Positions 9,618-18,119 of a stretch of DNA of 64,000 nucleotides are shown here, in pieces. Each line of letters starts with the position of its first letter. Within the stretch, counting starts at the first letter, position 1. The DNA is from JAWKNZ01 sp041391425 (GTDB lineage: Bacteria; Bdellovibrionota_B; Oligoflexia; Oligoflexales; JAWKNZ01), in NCBI GenBank assembly GCA_041391425.1, contig JAWKNZ010000009.1:124001-188000 (forward strand), written 5' to 3'. The translations under genes were made by a program, and so were the position numbers. The notes under the pieces are model-generated. The model did no database searches. It was given only the letters and a program-made list of their open reading frames with translations, and had not been told where the DNA came from.

Positions 9618-10011
9618 TCTGCTGAGTTTGTAGCGTTATTCGTTTTGTTTGGAGTTGAGGCAGTGCTACTGCTTGCGCTGCTATCGCTATCCTTTGTATT
9701 AGCTTCCTTACTAGTCGATTTTGTTTTTGCGTGTTGTCTGAACCAGAAGTTTCTGAGCCGTTCTGCTTGCTAGCGTCTTGAACATTTGAGGAGCTGGATG
9801 TGTTTGTGTCTTTTTTAGAAGAATTTTTAAAATCAGTCTCGTACCAACCAGTCCCTTTAAGAATAAAGCTAGTGCGAGCTGGAATCTTTATCATATTGGA
9901 TTCAGCGTTAGCATTGCATTCTGGGCAATCTGTTGGATCAGAGTCTGAAATTTTTAACAAAAACTCGGTTACTGTTTTACAGCTTTGGCATTCATATTTA
10001 TAAAGCGGCAT
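9604..10011 (-). CDS. FmdB-family zinc-ribbon protein with frameshifted tail
   Basis: A small putative regulatory protein. The N-terminus MPLYKYECQSCKTVTEF and the later CPECNA give the two CxxC pairs of the FmdB zinc ribbon, and FILKGTGWYETDF is the conserved end of that domain. The start is taken as the ATG at 10011, because the longer frame adds a nonconserved leader. A Ser/Thr/Asn-rich tail follows, as is usual for the family. After about residue 95 the composition changes abruptly to Arg/Leu/Gln-rich. A second frame continues the low-complexity tail and ends at TAG exactly on the family A element, so one base seems to be missing in the A-rich tract near 9735. The present end (TRAC) is encoded by the element. 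Confidence 0.7.
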   Translation of the reverse strand: MPLYKYECQSCKTVTEFLLKISDSDPTDCPECNANAESNMIKIPARTSFILKGTGWYETDFKNSSKKDTNTSSSSNVQDASKQNGSETSGSDNTQKQNRLVRKLIQRIAIAAQAVALPQLQTKRITLQTQQTRAC

Positions 10012-10152
10012 AGAGTTTGACCTTAGTGTTGTTAACAAAATCTAAAAACTGGAGATTTAGATATGTGAACTAAGGCTTACTATTTGTCAAGCATAACTCT
10101 CAACTGGAGACTTCGCAGTACCCTGTTGTTTTGGAATGTATGGGCCTTTTAA

Positions 10153-10315
10153 CCCGGATCCGAATTTCTAGCCGGTTGCGGCGTTGCTTCGTCGTCAGGA
10201 AATCCTCATGTACCAAAATGTACACTGCGGTTTCCCTCCTCCTCGCGCCTAGCACCAGGCTGAACTTCGAATCCGGTGAAAATACTACAGTTTTTCAAAA
10301 AATTTCAGATCCTGG
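10153..10315 (+). mobile_element. MITE-like element, family B, copy 1 (6-bp target duplication)
   Basis: The ends are CCCGGATCCGAATTT at the left and an imperfect complement at the right (AAATTTCAGATCCTGG). The perfect direct repeat TTTTAA flanks it (10147-10152 and 10316-10321). A palindromic core of TGTACCAAAATGTACA lies near the middle. No transposase is encoded. It ends 25 bases beyond the stop codon of the IHF/HU gene. Other copies are at 17485, 41830, 47022 and 50589. Confidence 0.85.
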
Positions 10316-10339
10316 TTTTAAGGCTTATCTAGCGGCTTA

Positions 10340-10660
10340 TTATAAGCCGCCGTCCATTTCACTGTCATTTCCGTTACCTGGAAAAGCAGAGTCAACACGT
10401 TGCTTTAACTCCATGCCGGTCTTCCAAAATGGAAGGCGCTTTGGTGGGACTGTTATTTTTTCACCTGTTTTAGGATTTCGACCTTCATAGGCTTTATATT
10501 CACGAACCGTAAATGCGCCAAAGCCTCTTATTTCAACACGACCACCTTGGCATAGTGTGTCTATGATGCTGTCAAAAAACAAGTCAATGATTTCCTCTGC
10601 TTTAGCAAGGGTAATATCAACCCTTTCAGCAAGATTTTCTATCAGCTCTGATTTTACCAT
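10340..10660 (-). CDS. Integration host factor / HU-family DNA-binding protein
   Basis: A small nucleoid protein that bends DNA as a dimer. The 106 residues contain the family signature GRVEIRGFGAFTVREY, followed by the beta-arm sequence GRNPKTGEKITVPPKRLPF and the closing FKTG-like WKTGMELKQRV. The arm Pro (NPKTG) expected to intercalate into DNA is present. The acidic and Gly-rich tail (NGNDSEMDGG) is longer than in most HU proteins. The pattern is closer to IHF beta than to HU, but assignment between ihfA, ihfB and hup is not possible by eye. The 220 bases upstream separate it from the divergent accA. Confidence 0.88.
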   Translation of the reverse strand: MVKSELIENLAERVDITLAKAEEIIDLFFDSIIDTLCQGGRVEIRGFGAFTVREYKAYEGRNPKTGEKITVPPKRLPFWKTGMELKQRVDSAFPGNGNDSEMDGGL

Positions 10661-10880
10661 GTCATCCCCTTTATCTTCGCCAACTTACCAATTAATTTTA
10701 CCAAGAAGTAAATTAATTTGGCAACTTATATTGTGAAATTTTCGTGGTGAATAGTCGAACGGTAGCAGTTTGGTCTAATTGTGCTGAAAAACATCAGTAA
10801 AAAAGAAGTTTGTTACTTGCCGATAGCGTTCGAATATTGGATAACAAAGTATAGGAATTTTAATAAAAAAGGGCAGTTTA

Positions 10881-11837
10881 ATGGAGTATATTCCGTTTGA
10901 AAAACCTATTGCCGAGCTTGAAATGAAGATAGATGAACTTCGGCGTATGGCTTCTATGCAAGTGATTAATTTAGACAGCGAAATCAATGAGCTAGAACAG
11001 AAAGCAGCGGTTTTACGTGATCAAATGTTTGCCAACTTAACGGTTTATGAGACTACGCAGCTTTCTAGGCATCCTCGTAGGCCAAATACTTTAGAGTTGA
11101 TCGAAGCTATGTGCTCTCAGTTCGTCGAATTGCACGGGGATCGGAACTTCGATGATGATAAAGCTATTGTTGGAGGGCTTGCTGTTCTAGAAGGCCACTC
11201 TATTGTGGTTGTTGGGCATCAGAAAGGTAGGGGAACAAAGGGGAATATCGAGAGAAACTTTGGTATGCCTAGACCTGAAGGGTATCGTAAAGCATTGAGG
11301 ATTATGTCTTTGGCTGAGCGTTTCAAATTACCAATATTGACGTTGATAGACACCCCGGGAGCTTATCCAGGGGTTGGAGCCGAAGAGAGGGGGCAGTCTG
11401 AGGCTATTGGAAAGAATATTATGGTAATGTCAAAGCTCAAAGTGCCAATCGTTTCAGTCGTCATTGGCGAAGGTGGTAGTGGTGGAGCTTTGGCTCTAGG
11501 AGTTGCAAACTCTGTGTATATGATGAAGTATGCGTCATACTCGGTCATTTCACCTGAGGGCTGTGCCTCGATTCTTTTTAAAGATGCGTCGCGAGCGGAG
11601 ATAGCTGCTGAAGCTTTAAAAATAACGGCATCTTCGGCATTATCTTTAGGGGTTATTGATGGCATCATCGAAGAGCCAGTTGGTGGTGCGCATCGAGGTC
11701 CACAGCTTACGGCTAATTATATTAAGAAGGTCGTATTAAAAGATTTTGAACGCCTATCTAAATGTTCGGATGATGACCTTCGGCTGATGCGTTCTGAGAA
11801 GTTTTTACGAATGGGTAGTGTTTTAGAACAGAGTTAG
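10881..11837 (+). CDS. accA: Acetyl-CoA carboxylase carboxyltransferase subunit alpha
   Basis: Carries out, with AccD, transfer of the carboxyl group from biotin to acetyl-CoA, the first step of fatty-acid synthesis. The 318-residue length is normal. Conserved blocks are GDRNFDDDKAIVGGLA, HQKGRGTKGNIERNFGMP, PEGYRKALRIM, LIDTPGAYPGVGAEERGQSE and the oxyanion-forming GEGGSGGALALGV. The N-terminus has the helical leader EKPIAELEMKIDEL that is typical of AccA. It is followed 13 bases later by aroA on the same strand, suggesting cotranscription. No accD is present in the window. Confidence 0.96.
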   Translation: MEYIPFEKPIAELEMKIDELRRMASMQVINLDSEINELEQKAAVLRDQMFANLTVYETTQLSRHPRRPNTLELIEAMCSQFVELHGDRNFDDDKAIVGGLAVLEGHSIVVVGHQKGRGTKGNIERNFGMPRPEGYRKALRIMSLAERFKLPILTLIDTPGAYPGVGAEERGQSEAIGKNIMVMSKLKVPIVSVVIGEGGSGGALALGVANSVYMMKYASYSVISPEGCASILFKDASRAEIAAEALKITASSALSLGVIDGIIEEPVGGAHRGPQLTANYIKKVVLKDFERLSKCSDDDLRLMRSEKFLRMGSVLEQS

Positions 11838-11850
11838 GGGAAAGTCTGTT

Positions 11851-13236
11851 ATGCCAAATTCTAGAAAGTCTATATCAGGACTTTCGTTACAATCTGGACA
11901 AAGATTGAAGTTTGAAATTATTTGTCCCCCCGATAAGTCTTTAACCCATAGGGCAATTATTTTTTCAAGCATGGCTTTAGGGAAGAGTCTTATTTCTAAT
12001 CCATTGCTTGGTGCCGACTGTTTAGCGACCTGTGCGGCTTTTAGAAGCTTAGGGGTTTCAATCGATATTAGAAATATAGAGGATGGGAATGCAAATGTAC
12101 GTAGTTCAATCATAGATATTGATTCTCCAGGCGTACAAAAGTTTCACTCGGCAAGGAATTCTTTAGACTTTGCTAACAGTGGGACCACAGCTAGATTGCT
12201 TATTGGTTTATTCTCTTCACTTGAAGGCTTAAAAGTTGAAATTATCGGTGATGAAAGTTTGTCGAAGAGGCCGATGCAGCGTGTTGTTTCACCACTTCGG
12301 CGTGCTGGAGCAAAGATTGATGGAGTGGATGGTGGTAATTTCTTGCCTATATATATCGAAGGGATGAAGTTAAAACCTTTAGCGCATCATGTTGATAAGG
12401 CCTCCGCACAAGTTAAGTCTGCACTTTTATTGGCTGGAATGCAGATTCAGGGTTTGAGCTCAGTGCGCTTACCAAAGGGGGGACGAGATCATACTGAAAG
12501 GCTTTTGAAAAAGTTGGGAGCAAAGTGTAGTTATGAAGTAATAGAAAACGAAGAAATTATTTCAATAGAAGGTCCATTCAATGTTCCAGCTGTTAATTAT
12601 AATGTTCCAGGTGATCCTTCGTCAGCAGCTTTTTTTGCGGTATTGGGGGCCATCGTATCTAAAGGTGAAGTTACCATCAAAAATATGATGACAAACCCCA
12701 CGCGGGTGGGATTTGTCCATGCATTGGAGAGGATGGGAGTAAGCGTTAAAATTATTGCTAACTCGGACCATTCATTTATGGAAGAAACTGCGGATTTTAG
12801 TTTTTCTGCGCCGCAATCTTTATCTTCTGTTCATATTAGATCGGAGGAACTGCCGAGTTTAATTGATGAGATTCCAATATTAGCCGTTGCGGCAATGTTT
12901 GCTTATGGAGAAAGCTGCTTTGAGGGATTGGCTGAGTTGCGTGTTAAAGAAAGTGATCGATTGGAAGAGACAAAACGTTTAGTTATCCAAGCGGGAGGAA
13001 GAGCTAGAATCGATGGTGATAATCTCTATATTCAAGGTGGTGATATAGAAAATTATGGTCTGTTTGAATATGACCCAAAGGGAGACCATCGCTTGGCAAT
13101 GGCTGCAGCTGTGTTGGCTAAGAGAGTGGGTGGTTTTGCTTTTGATCGTAGTAAAAATGTGGAATGTGTCTTGGAAAACTCAGATTGTGTCAATGTTAGT
13201 TTTCCTAATTTTTTTGAAATTTTAGACTTGCTCTAA
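11851..13236 (+). CDS. aroA: 3-phosphoshikimate 1-carboxyvinyltransferase (EPSP synthase, class II-like)
   Basis: Makes EPSP from shikimate-3-phosphate and phosphoenolpyruvate in the chorismate pathway. The 461 residues show PPDKSLTHR near position 28, NSGTTARLL near 110, GDESLSKRPM near 134, PGDPSSAAFF, RVKESDRLEE and DHRLAMA near the C-terminus. Three motifs of the glyphosate-tolerant class II enzymes can be read: SAQVK (185-189), RDHTE (212-216) and NPTR (282-285). The GDKx motif is PDKS here. A ribosome-binding site (AGGGGAAAG) precedes the ATG. It lies 13 bases after accA and about 190 bases before cmk, a common aroA-cmk neighbourhood. Confidence 0.95.
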   Translation: MPNSRKSISGLSLQSGQRLKFEIICPPDKSLTHRAIIFSSMALGKSLISNPLLGADCLATCAAFRSLGVSIDIRNIEDGNANVRSSIIDIDSPGVQKFHSARNSLDFANSGTTARLLIGLFSSLEGLKVEIIGDESLSKRPMQRVVSPLRRAGAKIDGVDGGNFLPIYIEGMKLKPLAHHVDKASAQVKSALLLAGMQIQGLSSVRLPKGGRDHTERLLKKLGAKCSYEVIENEEIISIEGPFNVPAVNYNVPGDPSSAAFFAVLGAIVSKGEVTIKNMMTNPTRVGFVHALERMGVSVKIIANSDHSFMEETADFSFSAPQSLSSVHIRSEELPSLIDEIPILAVAAMFAYGESCFEGLAELRVKESDRLEETKRLVIQAGGRARIDGDNLYIQGGDIENYGLFEYDPKGDHRLAMAAAVLAKRVGGFAFDRSKNVECVLENSDCVNVSFPNFFEILDLL

Positions 13237-13272
13237 GGCTTGTTGTTTATAAAGTTATTGATCTCGGATTTT

Positions 13273-13303
13273 AGATCCTTTGATCAAGGTCTAGTCTTTT
13301 TTG
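13273..13303 (+). terminator. Possible terminator after aroA
   Basis: AGATCCTT and AAGGTCT can pair around TGATCA and are followed by CTAG and a run of six T. The stem is short, so the call is tentative. Confidence 0.35.
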
Positions 13304-13422
13304 CAGAGGCTTTAGGAAGAGTAAAGTGTTAATTATTTTATTTTTCTAAGAATTTAAATTATGGATTTATCTGTTGTCGAATATTTGAAAAGGAATATGA
13401 AATTAGCAATTTAACTAGAATT

Positions 13423-14100
13423 GTGGCTGTTGATGGGCCGGCTGCCTCGGGAAAATCGAGTTTGTGTGCGGAAGTTTGCCAGCGTATTGGTTGGACTTAT
13501 ATAAACACTGGAGCTTTATATCGAGCTATTGGCTATCTTGCGAGTGAGAAAGATATAGATGTATTAGACAAGCGTGCGATGGTTGCGCTTGTAGAGGAAT
13601 TTTCAAAAAACTTCTCTTGGATGTCTGAAACTCAAAGCTTGATATATAAAGATAAAGATATTACGAATGAACTTTATAGCGAAATTGCTGGACAAAATGC
13701 TAGTAAGATAGCTAAATGTGCGGTTTTGAGAGAGATTCTATTAAAGGTTCAAAGAGATCTGGCAATGCGGGCTGAGGGTGGAGTTATTGTTGATGGTCGT
13801 GATATAGGTTCAGTAGTTTTTCCAAATGCTGATCTTAAAATTTACTTAACCGCAAGCTTAGATGTGCGTGCAAAAAGAAGGTTTGAGCAGCTTAAAGCTA
13901 AGCATGATCTTGCTGATTGTCCTAATTATGATAGCATTGTCTCTGAAATTGCTGCGCGTGATGAGAGAGATTTGAATAGAGAGACCGCTCCACTGGTAAA
14001 AGCATCAGATGCAATCCTCGTTGATACGAGTGGTCTGTCCTTTCAAGAATCGATCGATGCACTTATTTCACTTATAAAAGAACACATACCTATCGGATAA
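13423..14100 (+). CDS. cmk: Cytidylate kinase
   Basis: Phosphorylates CMP and dCMP with ATP. The P-loop GPAASGKSS lies at the very N-terminus, then INTGALYRAIGYLA, GGVIVDGRDIGSVVFPNADLKIYLTA (the DGRDIG nucleotide motif) and AARDERDLNRETAPL with the LID arginines. Length is 225 residues. The start is odd: GTG at 13423 leaves only one residue before the core strand and has no ribosome-binding site. An ATG at 13397 with a good AAAAGGA site upstream reads MKLAI and then hits TAA. One extra base near 13411 would fuse it to the kinase as MKLAI-x-LTRIVAVDG. Either GTG is used or one base is missing here. Confidence 0.9.
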   Translation: MAVDGPAASGKSSLCAEVCQRIGWTYINTGALYRAIGYLASEKDIDVLDKRAMVALVEEFSKNFSWMSETQSLIYKDKDITNELYSEIAGQNASKIAKCAVLREILLKVQRDLAMRAEGGVIVDGRDIGSVVFPNADLKIYLTASLDVRAKRRFEQLKAKHDLADCPNYDSIVSEIAARDERDLNRETAPLVKASDAILVDTSGLSFQESIDALISLIKEHIPIG

Positions 14101-15112
14101 TTCTGTTTCTGCTACCTAAACAGGTCCGTCTCAGTGTCCTAGAGGCGGTTTTTTTTATGGCTTTTTGGTCTTTGTTTTGTGATGTGTTTTCTGGAAAAAT
14201 TGTGTCAGTTTTTTTCTCTAATTTAATGGTTGTGCATCGTAATTGTACCCGTGCTTTGCGCGATTTCATGAAAATGGAGCTTCTTTGAGATTTGTTTAGT
14301 GAATAAATGTGTTCTGTGACTTCCGCGATGTCTTTGTGTAATTCTTCAAATAATTGAGTTGTTTTCTGCTCATTATTATGTATTTTGAGTTTTAAGTCTT
14401 GGATTTCTGTCATTAATGATGATGTATTAGAAATCAGTGCGTCTATTTTAGCTGATATTTCATTATTTTTTTCACTAGTGTTGAAGACTTTTTGTAGTTG
14501 TCTTTTTAGATGTCCGTATCTATCTTCAAGGTGAGAAAATTGTTTGTTATATGATTTTTCTAATAATTGATGGATTTGATTCAGGGTATGTTGCTTTTTA
14601 GAATCGTTTAAGCTCAAAGTAGCAGAAATATTGTCAGCGATGTCTTTCGAAAAATTTTTTTTCGTTTCAAAAATTTCTTGACTTAATTGATTGCTTTTCT
14701 GGTCTAAATTTTTAGCTGCTTGTTCGAGGGCTTCTGATGAGCGTTTATGGCTTGCTGTCTTTCTTGTCCAGTTCAGATATTTTTCGACATCAACTTGGCG
14801 GTATATAGGGCGAATATAACGATCTATGCGTGTTCTTCCCACTCTGAGTTCTTTTCCAGAAAGTTGCGTAAGCCTAGATCGTTTTATGCCTAAAATCTGC
14901 ATAACCTCGTCGGCATTAAGGGTAAATTCGGAGAAATAGGGCTCATCTCCCCTTAGCCAAACTACCATGGGCAGTTCTGTGGCGGTAGGGTTGTCATCCA
15001 TTGATTCGTTTTCATGACTATAACCACCGCTTCTTGGTATGCTTTGATGGTTTTTCATCAGAAAGTTCTCATGGCTTTCTTCCATTAAATTCTCTCCGTC
15101 TTGTAGATCCAT
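14090..15112 (-). CDS. Putative DNA-binding protein with long coiled coil
   Basis: The 340-residue protein has a helix-turn-helix-like block at about residues 65-115 (NADEVMQILGIKRSRLTQL, ending in VDVEKYLNW), reminiscent of MerR/excisionase-type winged helices that read a DNA site. Residues 130-275 are a long heptad-rich coiled coil full of Lys, Gln, Ser and Leu. The C-terminal 60 residues are basic. No family name can be given. Its 3' end overlaps the convergent cmk by 11 bases and reads through the cmk terminator, so the last 20 residues may be non-native. Its 5' end overlaps the broken gene at 15085 by 28 bases. Confidence 0.6.
   Translation of the reverse strand: MDLQDGENLMEESHENFLMKNHQSIPRSGGYSHENESMDDNPTATELPMVVWLRGDEPYFSEFTLNADEVMQILGIKRSRLTQLSGKELRVGRTRIDRYIRPIYRQVDVEKYLNWTRKTASHKRSSEALEQAAKNLDQKSNQLSQEIFETKKNFSKDIADNISATLSLNDSKKQHTLNQIHQLLEKSYNKQFSHLEDRYGHLKRQLQKVFNTSEKNNEISAKIDALISNTSSLMTEIQDLKLKIHNNEQKTTQLFEELHKDIAEVTEHIYSLNKSQRSSIFMKSRKARVQLRCTTIKLEKKTDTIFPENTSQNKDQKAIKKTASRTLRRTCLGSRNRIIR
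14126..14156 (+). terminator. Rho-independent terminator of cmk
   Basis: CCGTCTC pairs with GAGGCGG around a loop of about 9 bases, followed by eight T. It begins 26 bases after the cmk stop codon. Confidence 0.75.
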
Positions 15113-16405
15113 GAGCCTAGGCTTTTAAATTCTTCCAACTTGTCTTTGTCTTGAATATTTTCAAAAAATAATCTAAAGGCAACTATATGTTCTCCTTCTA
15201 CAAATCTTGTTAGATCAAAAAACATTGCCAGGTTTACCGGTGATTTGCCCAAAGGCATGGCTACATCATTTTTGCGATTTATTAGCTCTCGCCCATCTTT
15301 TGTTTCTTCATACAACATGGGTACATTGCCTGTCTTGCGCATTTGAGTTGAAGGACTGATTTCCATATACATCATATGGTCTTCTGCGGTTGCTGTAACC
15401 CAGTATAAAGGTTCAACTTTTTTTTGTCCTGATAGGAAGTCTAAAATATTAGTCTCTCGGTATGGTGGCTATTAGTTCTAATGCTTAAGTTGGCAGGATT
15501 GTTTACGACATTAAAGCCATAATAAAAGCCACTACCTTCATTTAAACTTTTACCACCATCTAAGGGGTTATACATAACTGCAGGTAAATATACGGCATTG
15601 GAAAAAAGGACACTTCAGTGTACATTCCGAGGTCGAATTTTAGTTTCATCAACGAATAACTAAAACTTACCCTTACGATTGTTCTTACTGGTCCTGACTT
15701 GTACGCTTCGAGCTCACTATCAATTTCTCGATGATTTGCTTCTAAGGTTAAAAAGTATTTTAAATCGGCTTTCATATAAAAGGTAGAAGATTTGATAATT
15801 TGTTTAGTGCTGCCATCGCGTTTTTTTAAGTCAACTCCTCTTACTACGAGGTAGTTTTTTCGATCGAATTGATAACGGAAACGCGATGTTCTGATTTCAG
15901 CGGAATTTCTATCAAAGACGACGTAACTTTTATCGGAAATTGTAGGGGGAGAAGAAAAATAAATTCCTACATAAACCGCGCCTTCAATACCAGATTTAGA
16001 AATTTTGAGTTCGTAAGTAATAGATGGTTTTTTGACTTTCCAAGATGTTGGTTTTTTTACCACACCGACATCATCACCCATAAATGACAGTTCGTCGTTG
16101 TTATCAAAAATACCGTTACTAGTGTTAGCATTATTGACGGGGCCATTTGGTAAAACGTAGTCAGTGTATTCATTTATTTCGTCTATTTGAAAAGGAATTT
16201 GTACCGCTTCACCTTTATCGTTTGAGCGGAAAAGGCGGTACATGGAAACGGGATGCCCACTGATTCTACTTATTTTATGTGCGGGAATAACTACTGGAGC
16301 TGTATGGATGTCTGCAAAGGCATTTACCGGATATAAGTAAATGGATGCTAATAGGTTTATAAAATATAATGAGCTCCGTTTAATGGATATCAGTTGTTTT
16401 AGCAT
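15085..16405 (-). pseudogene. Exported protein gene broken by two frameshifts
   Basis: The first intact part has a signal peptide (SLYFINLLASIYLYPVNAFA) and a mature region with PFQIDEINEYTDYVLPNG and NNDELSFMGDDVGV. It stops near 15560. One missing T in the run at 15600 would carry the frame on through SNAVYLPAVMYNPLDGG to HHTERL. A second single-base change near 15450 leads to LDFLSGQKKVEPLYWVTATAE and then to the last part ending at 15085 (YKTERI). The restored protein has about 440 residues. An open frame extends upstream to 16585, but the signal peptide argues for the ATG at 16405. Unknown family; FQIDE plus NDEL proteins occur in deltaproteobacterial-type genomes. Confidence 0.6.
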
Positions 16406-16876
16406 GCTAGTATTATGGTTATACTCAGACAATTTTAGTATTTTTTTTCTTTGTGTGTCGATATCAAACTGTTTTTTTGATTTATTTATTACTATATCTA
16501 GTGGTTGTTTAAGTCTTCTTAAGATATAGCGTGCTTTACAGTTAGCTAGTAAAATCCTCTCACTATCGACCATGTTCATTCCCATTTTAGAGCTAGATGC
16601 GGATTAAACGAGAGTTTGAATATCAAACGAATGTATATTCGGTAATTTCTATTCCTTTGTAATTTACATGATTTTTGCCAAATTGTTGAGAAAACAATGA
16701 AAAAATCTATTTCTGTTGCATTATTATGCAATTTTGTTATACTAATAATACTATGGGATATAAATACCCTGAGGTTGGTTTTAATTTTAATAAAACCATG
16801 ATTATTTCAAGCTGTTTCGTATAAGTCAATAGGTATGGCTTTAAATTAACTTCTAATAATATAGCATGGATTATTT

Positions 16877-17455
16877 ATGCGTAAATTTATGAAGGTAATT
16901 AATAGTATTAGTTTGTCTTTTTTAATAATAGACGCACCTTCAGCTTTTGCTTCTGATTATATTGAGAACGCTGAAGGTAATGTAGAGGTTAATAGATCTG
17001 AAGGCTCTGAAAGCTTTAGATATGAGTCTCGGCTCGACGGTGAGCGCTTCGAAGTCATTAAGAACGAACGGATTAAGTTGCCTGTCAGTTGGCGGCAAAC
17101 GCGGGCTCGATTTCTACCGAATGGTGCTTCGACAGAAACTGAAAATTTTAAAGAAGTTTGGGTGTACGAGAGAGGTGAAAATGGCTTACAGTGGCTGGAA
17201 TCCTCGAGAGCTAAAGTTCAAGTTTTCAAAGTTTTAGGTGATCAAAACCAGCTTTCATTTACTTCTATTATAATTGATAAGACTAGTTTGATTAGGCTTA
17301 TGGGGTTGGGTCGCTCTGCTAGTAGGGAAGTGGATCCTGCTGATGTGTTAAAACTCAATCTTTCAGTTGATAGCCCAGAAATTAAGACTGTAGTGAACCT
17401 ATCTGAAGACGAGCAATATTTGATTCATTTTAGGGTGGCTAGTTCGGCGATTTAG
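16877..17455 (+). CDS. Exported protein of unknown function
   Basis: The 192-residue protein starts with a signal peptide (SLSFLIIDAPSAFAS) and has no other membrane segment. The mature part is mostly beta-prone, with charged repeats around SEGSESFRYESRLDGERFEVI and a central aromatic patch VWVYERGENGLQWLE. No cysteine or lipobox is seen, so it should be periplasmic or secreted. No family was recognised. The upstream 290 bases are AT-rich. A family B element inserted about 30 bases after its stop. Confidence 0.6.
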   Translation: MRKFMKVINSISLSFLIIDAPSAFASDYIENAEGNVEVNRSEGSESFRYESRLDGERFEVIKNERIKLPVSWRQTRARFLPNGASTETENFKEVWVYERGENGLQWLESSRAKVQVFKVLGDQNQLSFTSIIIDKTSLIRLMGLGRSASREVDPADVLKLNLSVDSPEIKTVVNLSEDEQYLIHFRVASSAI

Positions 17456-17484
17456 TACAAGTTGTATCGAGGTTCTTTTTATAT

Positions 17485-17646
17485 CCCGGATCCGAATTTT
17501 TAGCCGGTTGCGTCGTTGCTTCGTCGTCAGGAAATCCTCATGTACCAACATGTACACTGCGGTTTCCCTCCTCCTCGCGCCTAGCACTCGAGCGAACTTC
17601 GAATCCGGTGAAAATACTACAGTTTTTCAAAAATTTCAGATCTCGG
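17485..17646 (+). mobile_element. MITE-like element, family B, copy 2 (6-bp target duplication)
   Basis: Same orientation as copy 1. Direct repeat TTATAT at 17479-17484 and 17647-17652. The core palindrome is TGTACCAACATGTACA. It lies between the convergent genes at 16877 and 17713. Confidence 0.85.
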
Positions 17647-17712
17647 TTATATTTAAAAAATATCGCAATTTAACAGATATTTCTTGTCTCTTGACTATAA
17701 AGGTGGTAATTC

Positions 17713-18105
17713 TTACGTTTTGGTTAGAAATTTAATAATTTTAGCGGATTGTTTATAGTTACAGATTCCTTGTTTCCCCTTACTAATCTTTTCTAGCTGC
17801 AGCTTATGTTTAGATAATGTATTTGCTAATATTGTATTGCTTTTATTTTGCAATTTCATGACTTGAGAAACCAGCTCTTTTGCTTCTTCTATTAAATTTA
17901 GATCTTGTCCTTGGGTAGATGCTAGATAGTCCAGAGCTTTAAAATTTGCGAACGCAATATTTTGTTGCCTCTGTATATCCATAAATGAATCTATGTTGCC
18001 ATTCTGTAGCTCGATGATACCTTTTTCTAAACGTTTAAGGCAGACTTTAAGGCAGTCAATTGCATTAGCAGTAGCTTTTGGATAGGTGTGATGGATATTA
18101 TTCAT
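17713..18105 (-). CDS. Small helical protein, candidate flagellar export chaperone
   Basis: A 130-residue, wholly helical protein directly downstream of fliD (14 bases), where fliS or fliT normally sits. Heptad-like leucines run through CLKVCLKRLEKGIIELQNG and LIEEAKELVSQVMKLQNKS, and the tail is basic. The pattern looks more like FlgN/FliT than FliS, but no diagnostic motif is visible, so the role rests mainly on position. If fliD translation is impaired by its in-frame stop, polarity could affect this gene too. Confidence 0.5.
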   Translation of the reverse strand: MNNIHHTYPKATANAIDCLKVCLKRLEKGIIELQNGNIDSFMDIQRQQNIAFANFKALDYLASTQGQDLNLIEEAKELVSQVMKLQNKSNTILANTLSKHKLQLEKISKGKQGICNYKQSAKIIKFLTKT

Positions 18106-18119
18106 AGCTTAACTTTGAA

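Noticed and set aside
10262..10285. TTCGAATCC in family B as a tRNA T-arm
   Set aside because: No acceptor or anticodon stem can be built around it.
17508..17735. ORFs sharing RRCFVVRKSSC and similar peptides
   Set aside because: They are the translated family B repeat and not conserved genes.
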